Assembly: GCF_007714205.1 (NCBI RefSeq)
Contig: NZ_VMQU01000003.1
Coordinates: forward strand, 1 to 64,000
Reading direction: 5' to 3'
From: Mycobacterium helveticum
GTDB taxonomy: Bacteria; Actinomycetota; Actinomycetes; Mycobacteriales; Mycobacteriaceae
Length of the DNA: 64,000 nucleotides
The translations under genes and the position numbers were made by a program. The notes under the pieces were generated by a model. It searched no databases. It was given only the letters and a program-made list of their open reading frames with translations, and had not been told where the DNA came from. Positions 1 to 10,500 of this stretch are shown here, piece after piece. How positions within the stretch are numbered: the first letter of the stretch is position 1; each line of letters opens with the position of its first letter.

Positions 1-1193
1 GCCGGGGCCTGCGGAGGGGGCGCGGCCGGCTGCTGGTGCGGGAGGTGCTGGTTGTTCGGCGGGACCGGGTTCGCCGGCGCGCTGGGCGGGCCGGCCGGCG
101 CCTGGACGGGGATCGGCTGCAGCGTGAGCCGCTCCTCGGGGATGTCCGGCGGCGGCACCGGCGGCTGGCCGTTGATGAGCAGTTCGCCTCCGGCGCCGTT
201 GACCAGCGTGGCCCAGCCCCCGGTGCCCAGCGTCGCGCCGATGCTGCACGCGACCTCCCGGCTGCCCGCCGACCAGCTGGGCAGCGAGACGGTCGGATAG
301 ATCAGCGTCAGGGTGGTGGTGCGCAGCTTGACGGGCGCCAGGTAGGCGTCCGTCATCTTGGTGCACGCGTCCTTGATGAAGGCGTCCTGGTCGGGCTCCG
401 CGGGCAGCGACCCGGGGAACTTCTCGGCCAGGTTCACCGTGCCGGTGACCTCCATCGCGTGCGGGGCCGCGCAGTCGACCGGGACGTCGATCGGCTGGTT
501 GGTCGCCGGGTCGATGCCCAGGCAGGTGCCGGCTGGCCAGACCTTGGACTGGTCGATGTCGGCGACCCTGCCCTTGAAGACCTGCTGCTGATTGTTCGCG
601 CCGGGCAGCTGCAGCCCGCACAGCATGCGGCGCTCGCCGGACTGCCGCCAGGCCCGGTCGCCGGGCCACAGCAGGCTCACCGTGAACCTGCTGTTGGGGT
701 CGAACTTGGATCCGAGGTAGTTGCGGACCGCGGGTTCGCATTGCTCCTGGGTGATCTGCTGGATGCGGGCCGGCGACGGCGGTTCGGCCTTGGGCCCGTA
801 TTCGGAGCCGGGGAAGGTCCGCATGTCGACGGACTCGGCGACCTCGAACTTGTGGTCGTCGGCGCAGCCGACGATGGTTGCGGACTCCGGGCCGAGGTCC
901 GGCCACATCAGGCAGTCGCCGGCGGCGGCGCGGTTGAAGGCGGCGTCGCTCTTGCTGCCTGTGCTGGCGACCGGATCCGCGTCGAGGTAACCGGCCAACC
1001 GTCCCGGTCCGGTGCCGGCGACCGGGATCGCGGTGACCAGCCCGGCGATCATCAGGCCACCGAGAGCGGTGAGCAGCAGCCCGCGCCGCGTGGCCCGCGC
1101 CCGCACGGCGCGAAGCGTACGCGGCCGGCCCGGTCCAGGCGAAGTGCTGGCTTCCGGGGCTTCGGGTGCGGGGGCTTCCGACATCTGCTCCAT
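1..1193 (-). CDS. Septum-formation domain membrane protein, partial (Rv3835-like)
   Basis: The frame stays open from an ATG at 1193 to the window edge, so the C-terminus is missing. About 35 Pro/Ala/Arg-rich residues are followed by one membrane segment (about residues 38-60). The exported part has spaced cysteines (for example in DCLMWPD, VGCADDH, EQCEPAV) and ends in a Pro/Ala-rich tail that runs off the window. This is the layout of the actinobacterial septum-formation domain family. It lies divergent to serS, as Rv3835 does in M. tuberculosis. The role is probably at the cell envelope or division site, but this is family inference; no catalytic motif is visible. MEQMSEAP has a second possible ATG three codons in. 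Confidence 0.8.
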   Translation of the reverse strand, partial: MEQMSEAPAPEAPEASTSPGPGRPRTLRAVRARATRRGLLLTALGGLMIAGLVTAIPVAGTGPGRLAGYLDADPVASTGSKSDAAFNRAAAGDCLMWPDLGPESATIVGCADDHKFEVAESVDMRTFPGSEYGPKAEPPSPARIQQITQEQCEPAVRNYLGSKFDPNSRFTVSLLWPGDRAWRQSGERRMLCGLQLPGANNQQQVFKGRVADIDQSKVWPAGTCLGIDPATNQPIDVPVDCAAPHAMEVTGTVNLAEKFPGSLPAEPDQDAFIKDACTKMTDAYLAPVKLRTTTLTLIYPTVSLPSWSAGSREVACSIGATLGTGGWATLVNGAGGELLINGQPPVPPPDIPEERLTLQPIPVQAPAGPPSAPANPVPPNNQHLPHQQPAAPPPQAP

Positions 1194-1305
1194 TCTGACA
1201 GGAGCCGCACAGCCGCGTGACCAATGTTGCGGATGTAGTTTCGTGGGATCGGCCGGGCGGGACGCTCCGCCGTCGGGCCGGAGCGGCGAAAGTAGTCTCA
1301 GGGCC

Positions 1306-2565
1306 GTGATCGACCTGAAGCTGCTCCGGGAAGACCCCGACGCCGTACGCCGTTCCCAGCTCAGCCGCGGTGAGGACCCGGCGCTGGTGGACAAGCTGCT
1401 GGAAGCCGATGCCGCGCGCCGGGCAGCGATCTCGGCGGCCGACTCGCTGCGCGCCGAGCAGAAGGCCGCCAGCAAGAGCGTGGGCGCCGCCGCGGTCGAG
1501 GAACGCCCGGCCCGACTGCGGCGCGCCAAGGAGCTCGCCGAGCAGGTCAAAGCCGCCGAATCGGACCAGGCCGCGGCCGAGGCGGCGTTCACCGCGGCGC
1601 ACCTGGCGATCCCCAACGTGATCGTCGAGGGGGTCCCGGCCGGCGGGGAGGACGACTTCGCCGTCCTCGACGTGGTCGGCGAGCCGGCCGTGTTCGTCGA
1701 CCCGAAGGACCATCTGGAGCTCGGGGAGTCGCTCGGTCTCATCGACATGCAGCGCGGCGCCAAGGTGTCCGGCTCCCGGTTCTACTTCCTGACCGGGCGC
1801 GGGGCACTGTTGCAGCTGGGCCTGCTGCAGCTGGCCCTGCGGCTCGCCGTCGAGAACGGCTTCGTCCCGATGATCCCGCCGGCGCTGGTGCGCCCCGAGG
1901 TGATGGCCGGCACCGGATTCCTCGGCGCCCACGCCGACGAGGTGTACCGGGTGGAGGCCGACGACCTGTACCTGGTGGGCACCTCGGAGGTGCCGCTGGC
2001 CGGGTACCACGCCGACGAGATCGTGGACCTGTCCGGCGGCCCGCTGCGGTACGCGGGCTGGTCGTCGTGCTTTCGGCGGGAGGCCGGCAGCTACGGCAAG
2101 GACACCCGCGGCATCATCCGGGTGCACCAGTTCGACAAGGTGGAAGGGTTCGTCTACTGCGTGCCCGACGAGGCCCAGTCCGAGCACCAGCGGCTGCTGG
2201 GCTGGCAACGCCAGATGCTGGCGCAGATCGAGGTGCCGTATCGGGTGATCGACGTCGCCGCGGGCGACCTCGGCTCGTCGGCCGCGCGCAAATTCGACTG
2301 CGAGGCGTGGGTGCCCACTCAGGGGACCTACCGGGAGCTGACGTCGACGTCGAACTGCACCACCTTCCAGGCGCGCCGGCTGTCGACCCGTTACCGCGAC
2401 AGCCAGGGCAAGCCGCAGACCGCGGCCACCCTGAACGGGACCCTGGGCACCACGCGATGGCTGGTGGCGATTCTGGAGAACCACCAGCAGCCCGACGGAA
2501 GCGTGCGGGTCCCGAAGGCTCTCGTCCCGTTCGTCGGCGCCGAGATCCTGGAGCCGCGGGCCTGA
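1306..2565 (+). CDS. serS: Seryl-tRNA synthetase
   Basis: Charges tRNA-Ser with serine in the cytoplasm. The N-terminal 110 residues form the long Ala/Arg/Glu-rich coiled-coil arm typical of SerRS. The class II core follows, with motif 2 around [14 protein letters not shown] and motif 3 around [15 protein letters not shown]. The frame is open further upstream, but the GTG at 1306 (protein begins [10 protein letters not shown]) gives 419 residues, the length I recall for the M. tuberculosis enzyme, and the upstream extension is low-complexity. Single-copy housekeeping gene, divergent from the septum-formation protein. Confidence 0.96.
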   Translation: MIDLKLLREDPDAVRRSQLSRGEDPALVDKLLEADAARRAAISAADSLRAEQKAASKSVGAAAVEERPARLRRAKELAEQVKAAESDQAAAEAAFTAAHLAIPNVIVEGVPAGGEDDFAVLDVVGEPAVFVDPKDHLELGESLGLIDMQRGAKVSGSRFYFLTGRGALLQLGLLQLALRLAVENGFVPMIPPALVRPEVMAGTGFLGAHADEVYRVEADDLYLVGTSEVPLAGYHADEIVDLSGGPLRYAGWSSCFRREAGSYGKDTRGIIRVHQFDKVEGFVYCVPDEAQSEHQRLLGWQRQMLAQIEVPYRVIDVAAGDLGSSAARKFDCEAWVPTQGTYRELTSTSNCTTFQARRLSTRYRDSQGKPQTAATLNGTLGTTRWLVAILENHQQPDGSVRVPKALVPFVGAEILEPRA

Positions 2566-2690
2566 GGCGTCGACGTCCGGCGGGGTGCCGGCGCCGCGCT
2601 GTACGCGGCCAAACGCCGCGGCGCAAACCCGGCCGGCCGTCACGTGCTCCCGACGTCGTGCGGCGGCGACGGGCCAGCGCCTGGAAAACG

Positions 2691-3182
2691 CTAGGCGTCC
2701 ACGGTTGTCGGCGCGGTGGCCGATCGCGCGTGCCGATGTTGGCGCTCGACGGTGGCGAAGTAGAAGGCGAACGCGAAGGCGAAGCTGGTGAACAGGCTGG
2801 ACACGAAGTACAGCCACGGATGCCGCAGCCCGCGGCGACGGCCGTCGACGATCGTGAACAGCGGCAGCAGAATCACGTTGGCGATCGTGTAGTCCTGGCC
2901 GGCCGAGCTGGCCGCGGGGTTGGTGAACATCAGCCGGATGTAGTCCGCCCAGCTGCCGGGCCCCCACAGGGGGTTCGTCGACCCCTGCGCGTACTGCTGC
3001 ACGAAGTGGATGTTGAACCACCAGCCCAGGACGACCGACGCGATGCCGACGGCGTAGTAGACGAACTCCAGCGGGGAGAACAGGGGACCCCCGGCGGGGC
3101 GGGCGAACACCTTCGGGTTCGACGCGACGATCCAGCCGATGACCGCGAGCCCGAGAACCGCGTGCACGAGAAGCGAGACCAT
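2691..3182 (-). CDS. DUF2834 membrane protein
   Basis: 163 residues with about four hydrophobic segments (roughly 4-20, 38-60, 95-112, 125-145) and the family-like stretch NPLWGPGSWADYIRLMF near residue 70. DUF2834 proteins are small integral membrane proteins of unknown function. The ATG at 3182 was chosen because residues before it would be encoded by the operator repeats between this gene and tetR. Divergent from the TetR gene with 88 bp between them, which hold a perfect palindrome, so it is probably controlled by that regulator. Convergent with serS. Confidence 0.82.
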   Translation of the reverse strand: MVSLLVHAVLGLAVIGWIVASNPKVFARPAGGPLFSPLEFVYYAVGIASVVLGWWFNIHFVQQYAQGSTNPLWGPGSWADYIRLMFTNPAASSAGQDYTIANVILLPLFTIVDGRRRGLRHPWLYFVSSLFTSFAFAFAFYFATVERQHRHARSATAPTTVDA

Positions 3183-3207
3183 GGGCGCAGTCTCCCTGCG
3201 CCCGCCA

Positions 3208-3247
3208 GTTATGTCAATATTGACATAACCGACATAATCGACATAAC
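3208..3247. promoter_or_regulatory. Predicted TetR operator: 22-bp palindrome plus three 9-bp-spaced half sites
   Basis: Bases 3208-3229 form a perfect 22-bp palindrome centred on GTCAATATTGAC. The half site GACATAA(C/T) then recurs at 3222, 3231 and 3240, exactly 9 bp apart. The site lies between the divergent DUF2834 and TetR genes. The same core, GTCA-N4-TGAC, recurs three times after the TetR gene. Palindrome and position are seen directly; binding by the TetR protein is inferred. Confidence 0.75.
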
Positions 3248-3270
3248 GTCCGGTGCGGTAGGTTACTGCC

Positions 3271-3894
3271 ATGGCCAGGCCCGCGCAGACCGTGCGCAGC
3301 GAGCGCACCCGGGAGGCGCTGCGCCAGGCCGCGGCGGTGCGATTCCTGGCCCAGGGCGTCGAGGACACGTCGGCCGAGCAGATCGCCGCCGACGCGGGGG
3401 TGTCGCTGCGGACCTTCTATCGCCACTTCAAGTCCAAGCATGATTTGCTGTTCGCCGACTACGACGCCGGTCTGCACTGGTTTCGGGCCGCGCTGGACGC
3501 CCGGCCCGCCGACGAGCCGATCATCGATTCGGTGCGGGCGGCCATCTTCTCGTTCCCCTACGACGTGGACGCGGTCACCAAAATCGCGTCGCTGCGCGAG
3601 GGTGAGCTCGACCCGGGCCGGATCGTCCGCCACATCCGGGAGGTCCAGGCGGACTTCGCCGACGCCGTGCAGGCGCAGCTGCAGCGACGTAGCTGTGCGG
3701 CGGAGCCGCGCGGGCAGTCCCCGGACGCCCGGCTGCGCATCGCGGTGACCGCGCGCTGCATCGCGGCCGCGGTGTTCGGCGCGATGGAGGTCTGGATGCT
3801 CGGCGACGACCGCTCGCTCGGCGAACTGGCGCGGGTCTGCCATGCGGCGCTGGAGTCGGTGCGGGTCGGCATCGCCGGCACCGGGTTCACCTGA
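3271..3894 (+). CDS. TetR family regulator (Rv3830c-like)
   Basis: 207 residues. The N-terminal DNA-binding domain has RSERTREALRQAA, then the helix-turn-helix DTSAEQIAADAGVSLRTFYRHF (about residues 31-53) and KHDLLFADY. The C-terminal all-helical ligand domain has no recognisable ligand motif. GTCA-N4-TGAC sites lie 47-58 bp before its start and just after its stop, so it probably represses itself, the divergent DUF2834 gene and the downstream FAD dehydrogenase. The effector is unknown; its neighbour suggests a polyprenoid or lipid substrate. The same regulator-dehydrogenase pair occurs in M. tuberculosis (Rv3830c-Rv3829c, from memory). Confidence 0.88.
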   Translation: MARPAQTVRSERTREALRQAAAVRFLAQGVEDTSAEQIAADAGVSLRTFYRHFKSKHDLLFADYDAGLHWFRAALDARPADEPIIDSVRAAIFSFPYDVDAVTKIASLREGELDPGRIVRHIREVQADFADAVQAQLQRRSCAAEPRGQSPDARLRIAVTARCIAAAVFGAMEVWMLGDDRSLGELARVCHAALESVRVGIAGTGFT

Positions 3895-3900
3895 CCCGGC

Positions 3901-3954
3901 TTTCGTCATAATTGACCTTCGTCATCATTGACAATGACTTTCGTCATAATTGAC
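3901..3954. promoter_or_regulatory. Three-copy predicted TetR operator array
   Basis: The 16-mer TTTCGTCATAATTGAC occurs at 3901-3916 and 3939-3954, with a two-mismatch copy at 3917-3932. Each holds the core GTCA-N4-TGAC found in the palindrome upstream of tetR. The array fills the gap between the tetR stop and the dehydrogenase, which suggests that the dehydrogenase has its own repressible promoter here. Confidence 0.7.
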
Positions 3955-3993
3955 AAAACTTCGGCTTCGTGCCAGCCTCCTCTCATTCCCGGC

Positions 3994-4039
3994 GGCTGGA
4001 CATGACGGGGCGGGACATGACGGGGCTGGACATGACGTA
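3994..4039 (+). repeat. 15-bp tandem repeat over three in-frame ATG codons
   Basis: GGACATGACGGGGC-type units repeat with a 15-bp period, placing in-frame ATGs at 4002, 4017 and 4032. The repeat encodes MTGRD-MTGLD-MTYD. It makes the start of the dehydrogenase ambiguous, and any of the three could initiate. Confidence 0.7.
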
Positions 4040-5600
4040 TGACGCGATAGTCGTCGGTGCCGGGCACAACGGGCTGACCGCGGCGGTGCTGCTGCAGAAG
4101 GCGGGTCTGCGGACCGTGTGCCTGGACACCAAGCTCTACGCCGGTGGGATGGCCTCCACCGTGGAGCTTTTCGACGGATACCGGTTCGAGATCGCCGGGT
4201 CGGTGCAGTTCCCGACCTCGTCGGTGGTGGTCGGGGAACTGGGCCTGGACACGCTGCCGACGATCGACCTCGACGTGATGTCGGTGGCGCTGCGCGGGAT
4301 CGGCGACGACCCGCTGGTCCAGTACAGCGACCCGATCAAGTTGTTCACCCACCTCAACGAGGTGCACGGGGCCGACGCCGTCAACGGCATGGCGGGGCTG
4401 ATGGCGTGGAGCCAGGCGCCGACGCGGGCGCTGGGCCGGTTCGAAGCCGGAACCGCGCCCAAGACCTACGACCAGATGTATGCCTGCGCCACGAACGAAT
4501 TCGAGCGCTCGGCGATCGCCGACATGCTGTTCGGGTCGGTGACCGACGTGTTGGACCGCTACCTGCCGGACCGCGAGAAGCACGCCGCGCTGCGCGGCTC
4601 GATGACCGTGCTGGCCGTCAACACCCTCTACCGCGGGCCGGCCACGCCCGGCAGCGCCGCGGCGCTGGCCTTCGGCCTGGGCGTTCCCGACGGCGACACC
4701 ATGCAGATGAAGAAGCTGCGCGGCGGGATCGGCGCGCTCACGGCGCACCTGTGCGAGCTGCTCGAAAGCCACGGCGGCGAGGTCCGCCTGCGCACCAAGG
4801 TCACCGAGATCGTCGTCTCCGACGGCCGGGTGACCGGGGTGCGCACCGAGGCGGGCGACACCATCGGCGCCCCGATCGTCGTGTCCGGCATCGCGCCCGA
4901 CGTCACAGTCAACGACCTGATCGATCCGGCGGCGCTGCCCGCCGACATCCGCGCCCGCTACGCGCGCACCGACCACCGCGGCAGCTACCTGCAGATGCAC
5001 TTCGCCCTGGACGAGGCCCCCGGGTTCGCGGCGCCCTACGAGGCGCTCAACGAGCCGGCCATGCAGGCGTCGATCGGCCTGTTCTGCACGCCCGAGGAAG
5101 TGCAGCAGCAGTGGGAGGACTGCCGCCGCGGAATCGTCCCGGCCGATCCGACCGCGGTGTTGCAGATTCCCTCGCAGAACGACCCCGGCCTGGCGCCGCC
5201 CGGCAAACATGCCGCCTCGGCGTTCGCGCTGTGGTTCCCCATCGAGGGCGGCGACGACGCGGGATCCTATGGCCGGGCCAAGACCGAGATGGGTCAGCGC
5301 GTGATCGACAAGATCACCCGGCTCGCGCCGAACTTCGAACGCAGCATCATCCGGCACACCACGTTCACGCCCAGGCACATGGGCGTGATGTTCGGGGCGC
5401 CGGGCGGCGACTACTGCCACGGGCTGCTGAACCCCGACCAGATCGGCCCCAACCGCCCGGGCCCGAAAGGGTTTGTCGGCCAACCGCTTCCGATCGACGG
5501 ACTGTACCTGGGCAGTGCCGGCTGCCACGGTGGGCCGGGGATCACCTTCATCCCCGGCTACAACGCCGGCCGCGCGGCGCTCGACGAACGGCGCGGCTAG
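4002..5600 (+). CDS. FAD-dependent phytoene-dehydrogenase-like oxidoreductase (Rv3829c-like)
   Basis: About 532 residues. The Rossmann motif DAIVVGAGHNGLTAA binds FAD at the N-terminus, and the C-terminal flavin-binding signature of phytoene desaturase/CrtI-like enzymes is at LYLGSAGCHGGPGITFIPGYNAG. A role in oxidising or isomerising a polyprenoid or lipid is family inference; the substrate is unknown. The start lies in a 15-bp tandem repeat: ATG at 4002, 4017 or 4032 are all possible, and a GTG at 3969 would add 11 residues. The fold only needs the 4032 start. Preceded by the operator array; ends directly against the convergent fadD23-like gene with no gap. Confidence 0.85.
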   Translation: MTGRDMTGLDMTYDAIVVGAGHNGLTAAVLLQKAGLRTVCLDTKLYAGGMASTVELFDGYRFEIAGSVQFPTSSVVVGELGLDTLPTIDLDVMSVALRGIGDDPLVQYSDPIKLFTHLNEVHGADAVNGMAGLMAWSQAPTRALGRFEAGTAPKTYDQMYACATNEFERSAIADMLFGSVTDVLDRYLPDREKHAALRGSMTVLAVNTLYRGPATPGSAAALAFGLGVPDGDTMQMKKLRGGIGALTAHLCELLESHGGEVRLRTKVTEIVVSDGRVTGVRTEAGDTIGAPIVVSGIAPDVTVNDLIDPAALPADIRARYARTDHRGSYLQMHFALDEAPGFAAPYEALNEPAMQASIGLFCTPEEVQQQWEDCRRGIVPADPTAVLQIPSQNDPGLAPPGKHAASAFALWFPIEGGDDAGSYGRAKTEMGQRVIDKITRLAPNFERSIIRHTTFTPRHMGVMFGAPGGDYCHGLLNPDQIGPNRPGPKGFVGQPLPIDGLYLGSAGCHGGPGITFIPGYNAGRAALDERRG

Positions 5601-7334
5601 CTAGGTTTCCAGGCGGGTGAACAGGCCGCTTCGGTAGAGGCGGACGCACTCCGCTCGTCTGACCTTGCCGCTCGTGGTGATCGGGATGCAACCGGGGGGG
5701 ACCAGCACGACATCCGAAACGCCCACGCCGTGCCCGGCCGAGACCGCCGCGGTCACCTCCCGCGTGACCGCGGCGAGCCGGTCCGCGTCCGCATCGCCGC
5801 GCGCCCCGAGTTCGGCGACGGCTACCAGCCTCTCGGTACTGTCGCCGGGAACCGCGATCGCCGCGCAGCGGCCCCGGGTGATCTCCCGGATGGTCGCTTC
5901 GATGTCGTCGGGAGAATGGTTGCGCCCGTAAACGATCAGCAGGTCCTTGATGCGGCCGATCACGAACAGTTCGCCGGCGGAAACGAAGCCGGAATCGCCC
6001 GTTCTCAGCCAGGGTGACTCGGGTGTGCCGGGCGACGGCGCGGCGATTCTCCCGCCGAAGGTTCGCTCCGTCTCACCCGGCCTCCGCCAGTAGCCGGCCG
6101 CCACGTTGTCGCCGAGCACCCAGATCTCGCCGACGGTGCCCTCCGGACGCTCGGCGCGGGTGTCGGGGTCGACGATCCGCACCAGCGGCGATGCCCGCAG
6201 GGGGTAGGCGACCAGCGCGGTGCCCGACGCGTCGGGGCACCGCCGGGCGCGGCCCGCGGCGAGTTGCCCGGAGTCGAAGTGGGCGATCGTCGCCGGCCGG
6301 CCGGGATCGCCGGTCGCCACGTACACCGTGGCCTCGGCGAGCCCGTAGGAGGGCCGGACGGCCGAGGGGCGGAGGTTGAAGCGGGCGAAGCGCTCGGCGA
6401 AGCGGCCGAGGGTCGCGGGTTGGACGCGTTCGCTACCGCTGAGGATGGTGTGCACACCGCCGAGATCGAGGCCGGCCATGTCGTCGTCCGGCGTCTTGCG
6501 CGCGGCCAGTTCGAACGCGAAATTGGGGGCCGCCGAAAATCCCCGAGAATTGTTCGCCAGCAATTGCATCCACCGGGCGGGCCGCTGCAGAAACGACGCC
6601 GGACTTGTGAGCACGGCGTGAAATCCGCCCAATATCGGCGCGCACACTCCGAGCACAAGACCCATGTCGTGATAAAACGGCAGCCACGACACCAGCGTGA
6701 GGTCCGGCGGTGCGACGCCCCCGCTGTCGGCGAAATAGCCGGACATCAGCTGCGCGAAATTCGCCAGCACGTTCTGGTGGGAAATGATCACGCCCGCCGG
6801 TTGACGTGTCGATCCCGACGTGTACTGCAGGTAGGCGGTGTCGGTGAAACCCGCGCGGCCGTGACTATCCGATTTCATCGGATGGTCGCCGTTCAGCAAA
6901 TCGACCTCGATGATCGCCGGGGTGCAGACGCACGGCCCCGCCGCAATCCGCCGGGCGACATCGTCGACGGCGGAGGATGTCGTGAGAATTGCGGTGGGCG
7001 TGGCATCGCGCAGCACCGCATCGACGCGTTCGTCGGCGGTGCCCCCAAGGGGAACGGAAAGCGGAACCGCGATGATTCCGGCCTCCAGCGCGCCCAGAAA
7101 AGCCACGACGTAATCGAGCCCCTGCGGCGCAAGCAACACGGCGCGGTCACCGGGTGATGCACGACGCCGGAGTTCCCCTGCGACGGCGAGCACCCGCCGA
7201 TACGTCTGCGACCACGTGAGGCTTTCGGTGATCCCGGCCGGGTCCCGCTCGTAGTCGACGAACGTGAAACCCGTGCCGTCGGGCTGCAGGTTGACGCACT
7301 CGCGCAGCATCGCCGGAACGGAACGCACGATCAT
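5601..7334 (-). CDS. fadD23: Fatty acyl-AMP ligase, FadD23-like
   Basis: 577 residues. Activates a fatty acid as an acyl-adenylate for transfer to a polyketide synthase rather than to CoA. Visible motifs: [15 protein letters not shown] (phosphate-binding loop), [17 protein letters not shown], and the C-terminal lysine motif [11 protein letters not shown]. It resembles M. tuberculosis FadD23, which primes Pks2 in sulfolipid-1 synthesis. The ATG at 7334 ([13 protein letters not shown]) matches the family start; the open frame upstream is low complexity. Divergent from the pks2-like gene across about 210 bp. It looks intact, although its presumed partner is heavily reduced. Confidence 0.9.
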   Translation of the reverse strand: MIVRSVPAMLRECVNLQPDGTGFTFVDYERDPAGITESLTWSQTYRRVLAVAGELRRRASPGDRAVLLAPQGLDYVVAFLGALEAGIIAVPLSVPLGGTADERVDAVLRDATPTAILTTSSAVDDVARRIAAGPCVCTPAIIEVDLLNGDHPMKSDSHGRAGFTDTAYLQYTSGSTRQPAGVIISHQNVLANFAQLMSGYFADSGGVAPPDLTLVSWLPFYHDMGLVLGVCAPILGGFHAVLTSPASFLQRPARWMQLLANNSRGFSAAPNFAFELAARKTPDDDMAGLDLGGVHTILSGSERVQPATLGRFAERFARFNLRPSAVRPSYGLAEATVYVATGDPGRPATIAHFDSGQLAAGRARRCPDASGTALVAYPLRASPLVRIVDPDTRAERPEGTVGEIWVLGDNVAAGYWRRPGETERTFGGRIAAPSPGTPESPWLRTGDSGFVSAGELFVIGRIKDLLIVYGRNHSPDDIEATIREITRGRCAAIAVPGDSTERLVAVAELGARGDADADRLAAVTREVTAAVSAGHGVGVSDVVLVPPGCIPITTSGKVRRAECVRLYRSGLFTRLET

Positions 7335-7545
7335 GAGGCGCCACCCTACCTGCGGGCGATTTTGCCGCGAACTCGCGAATTCCGACTGCGCCGGCGGGGC
7401 GGCGGCTAGGCTGTCGCTCAACTTGGCGTGCGGCATACGGCCCCGATGCGGGGTGGCGGTGCCGCCGGCGACGCCCCAGGTGCCCGGCCGGATCGGAACC
7501 GGCGACAACGGCATCGACCGCTGGTGACAGAGGGGGTTGACTTAC

Positions 7546-10500
7546 GTGGGCCAGCCACGTGTGACTCCGGTCGCCGTCGTCGGCATGGCGTGCCGACTGC
7601 CCGGGGGGATCGACTCTCCCGAATTGCTGTGGGCGGCGCTGCTCGATGGTGACGACGCGCCGGCCGAACCGCCCCGGCAGCGATGGGATGCGGACGTTTT
7701 CGACTGCGACTTCTTCGGGATCGGCGAGCGCGAGGCCGTCGCGATCGACCCGCAGCAGCGGCTGCTGCTGGAGGTCTCCTGGGAGGCGGTGGACCGCGCC
7801 GGCCTGCCCGCCGAGGCGCTGGCCGGCTCGTCGACCGGCGTGTTCGTGGGCCTGACGCACGGGCCACACGGATTGCCCGGCAACGGTTTCGGGACGGCGT
7901 CCGGGTGGATCGCCCACGCCGTCGGGTCGCACGGCCCGGCGATGACGGTGGACACCGACTGTTCCTCCGGCCTGACCGCCGTCCACCTGGCATGCCGCAG
8001 CCTGCACGAGGGCGAGAGCGACCTCGCGCTGGCCGCGGACGGGTTCGCGCCGGGCGAGGGCGCAGCCGCGCTGGTGCTCAAGCGGTTGCCCGACGCGCTT
8101 GCCGGCGGCGACCGGATCCTGGGTGTCATCCTCGGCACGGCCGCCACCCACGCCCCGCCCGCGCGGGCCGCGGCCTGCCTGCGGGCGCTGGCCGCGGCGG
8201 GCGTGGACGCGAGCACCGTCGGGATGGTGCAGGCGTACGGCGCGGCCGCCGCGATCGGTGGTCCCGCCGGACATGCGGGCGTCGCGGAGGTGTACGGCGT
8301 CGACGCGCCCTGCGCCCTGGGGTGGGTGGGGACCGGCGGGGGGATGCTGGCCCTGATCAAAACTGTCCTGGCCGTCGGTCACGGGGTGGTCCCGCGCGCT
8401 CCGCGCCTCGACCGCCTGCCCGGGGAGCTCGGTGATGTCGACACCAAACTCTTTGTCCCACAAGCGAGTACGGCGTGGCCCGCGCACGGTCGGGCACCCC
8501 GGCGCGCGGCGGTGTCGGCGTACGCGGCCTCGGGGACCAACCTGCACGCCATCGTCGAAGAGGCCCCGCCCCACGGGGCGGGCGCATCCGCCCCGCCGGG
8601 TGCGGCCGCGTTCCTGCTGTCGGCTTCCTCGGCCGACGCGCTGCGGGAGACCGCGCACCGGCTCGCGGGCTGGGTGCACGAGCGCGCGCACACCGTGGTG
8701 CCGTCGGACCTGGCCTACACACTGGCGCGCCGGCGCACGCACCGGCCCGTGCGGACGGCGGTGATCGCCGGCGGCGTCGAGGAGCTCGTCGCCGGCCTGC
8801 GGGAGGTGGCCGGCGGCGCCACCGCGTACCGGCCCGCGGTGGGCAGCGACGACCGCGGGCCGGTGTGGGTGTTCTCCGGCGCGGGCTCGCAGTGGGCGGC
8901 GATGGGGGCCGACCTGCTGGTGAGCGAACCGGTGTTCGCCGCGACCGTGGCGACGCTGGAACCGCTGATCGCCGAGGAGTCCGGATTCTCGGTGACCGCC
9001 GCGATGACCGCGCCCGAGGTGGTGGCCGGAACCGACCGGGTGCAGCCGACGCTGTTTGCGATGCAGGTGGCGCTGGCCGCCACGCTCGGGTCCTACGGGA
9101 TCCGCCCGGGCGCCGTCATCGGTTACTCGCTGGGCGAGGCCGCGGCGGCCGCGGTGGCGGGAGCGTTGTCGCTGCAGGACGGGGTGCGGCTGGTCTGCCG
9201 CAGCTCCCGCCTGATGGCCACGGCCGCCGGCCCGGCGGCGATGGCGTCGGTGGAGCTGCCCGCGCTGCGCGTGCGGTCCGAGCTGACCGCCCTGGGCGTC
9301 GACGACGTCGTCGTCGCGGCGGTGACCTCGCCGCAGACCGCGCTGATCGCCGGGTCCCCGGAGTCGGTCCGCGCGCTGCGCACCGCGTGGCAGAGCCGCG
9401 GGGTGACGGCGCGGGACGTGGCCGTCGATGCCGTCGGCATGGCGCACACCCCGCACGTCGACCCCGTCCTCGATGAGTTGGCCCGGGCGCTGGCGCTGCT
9501 GCGCCCGACGGCCCCGCAGGTGCCCTACTACTCGGCGACCCTGTTCGACCCGCGCGAACGACCGGCGTGCGATGCCGGCTACTGGGCGGACAACCTGCGC
9601 CACACCGTGCGGTTCTCCGCGGCGGTGCGCGCAGCGCTCGACGACGGGCACCGCGTCTTCGCCGAGCTGTCCCCGCACCCGCTGCTGACCGACGCAGTCG
9701 GGCACACGGCCGCCGCCGCCGGCACGCCGGTGGCCGCGTTGGCCGTCATGCGGCGCGGGGAACGGCCACCGCACGGGCTCCTGGGCGTGCTGGCCGAGCT
9801 GTACCACGCGGGCGCGGCGGTGGATTTCTCGGTGCCCTACCCGCGGGGCCGCCTGCTCGACGCGCCGCCGGCGGCCTGGACCAGGCGCCGCCTGCCGGGC
9901 CGTCGCGCCGGCGCCGACGGTCACGGGCGGACCGGCGTGAGCGTCGCGGTCCATCCGCTGCTGGGGGCGCACGTGCCCCTGCCCGAGGAACCCGAGCGGC
10001 ACGCCTGGCACGCCGACGTCGGCACGGGTGCGCTGCCCTGGCTGGGCGATCACCGGGTCCACGACGTGCCCGCTTTCCCGCGGGCCGCCTACTGCGAGAT
10101 GGCGCTGGCCGCGGCGCGGGCCGTCCTGGGTGACACGTGCGAGGTCCGTGACGTGTCCTTCGAGGCGATGCTGCTGCCGGACAAGGAAACTCCGGTGACC
10201 GCGGTCGCGTCGGTGACGGCGCCGGGCCGCGCCGAGTTCACGGTCCAGACGCCCCGCGACGGGGGTGGGCAGCTCCGGCTGGCGTCGGCGGCGCTGCACG
10301 CGGCGCACGCCGACGACCGGCCATCCGGGCACGACGTCCCCGCGTTGCTGGCGGCGCACCCGTCCCGGGTGGACGGCGGCGAGCTGCGCCGGGGCTTCAC
10401 CGGCGCGGGGGTGCGGTATGGGCCCGCGTTCGCCGGCCTGGCCGCGGTGCACGTAGGGGATGGTTCGGTGCTGGCCGAGGTCGTGCCGCCCGGTTCGATC

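Noticed and set aside
2566-2690. Possible small gene between serS and the DUF2834 gene
   Set aside because: Short convergent gap with no start-stop pair showing a credible protein or RNA structure.
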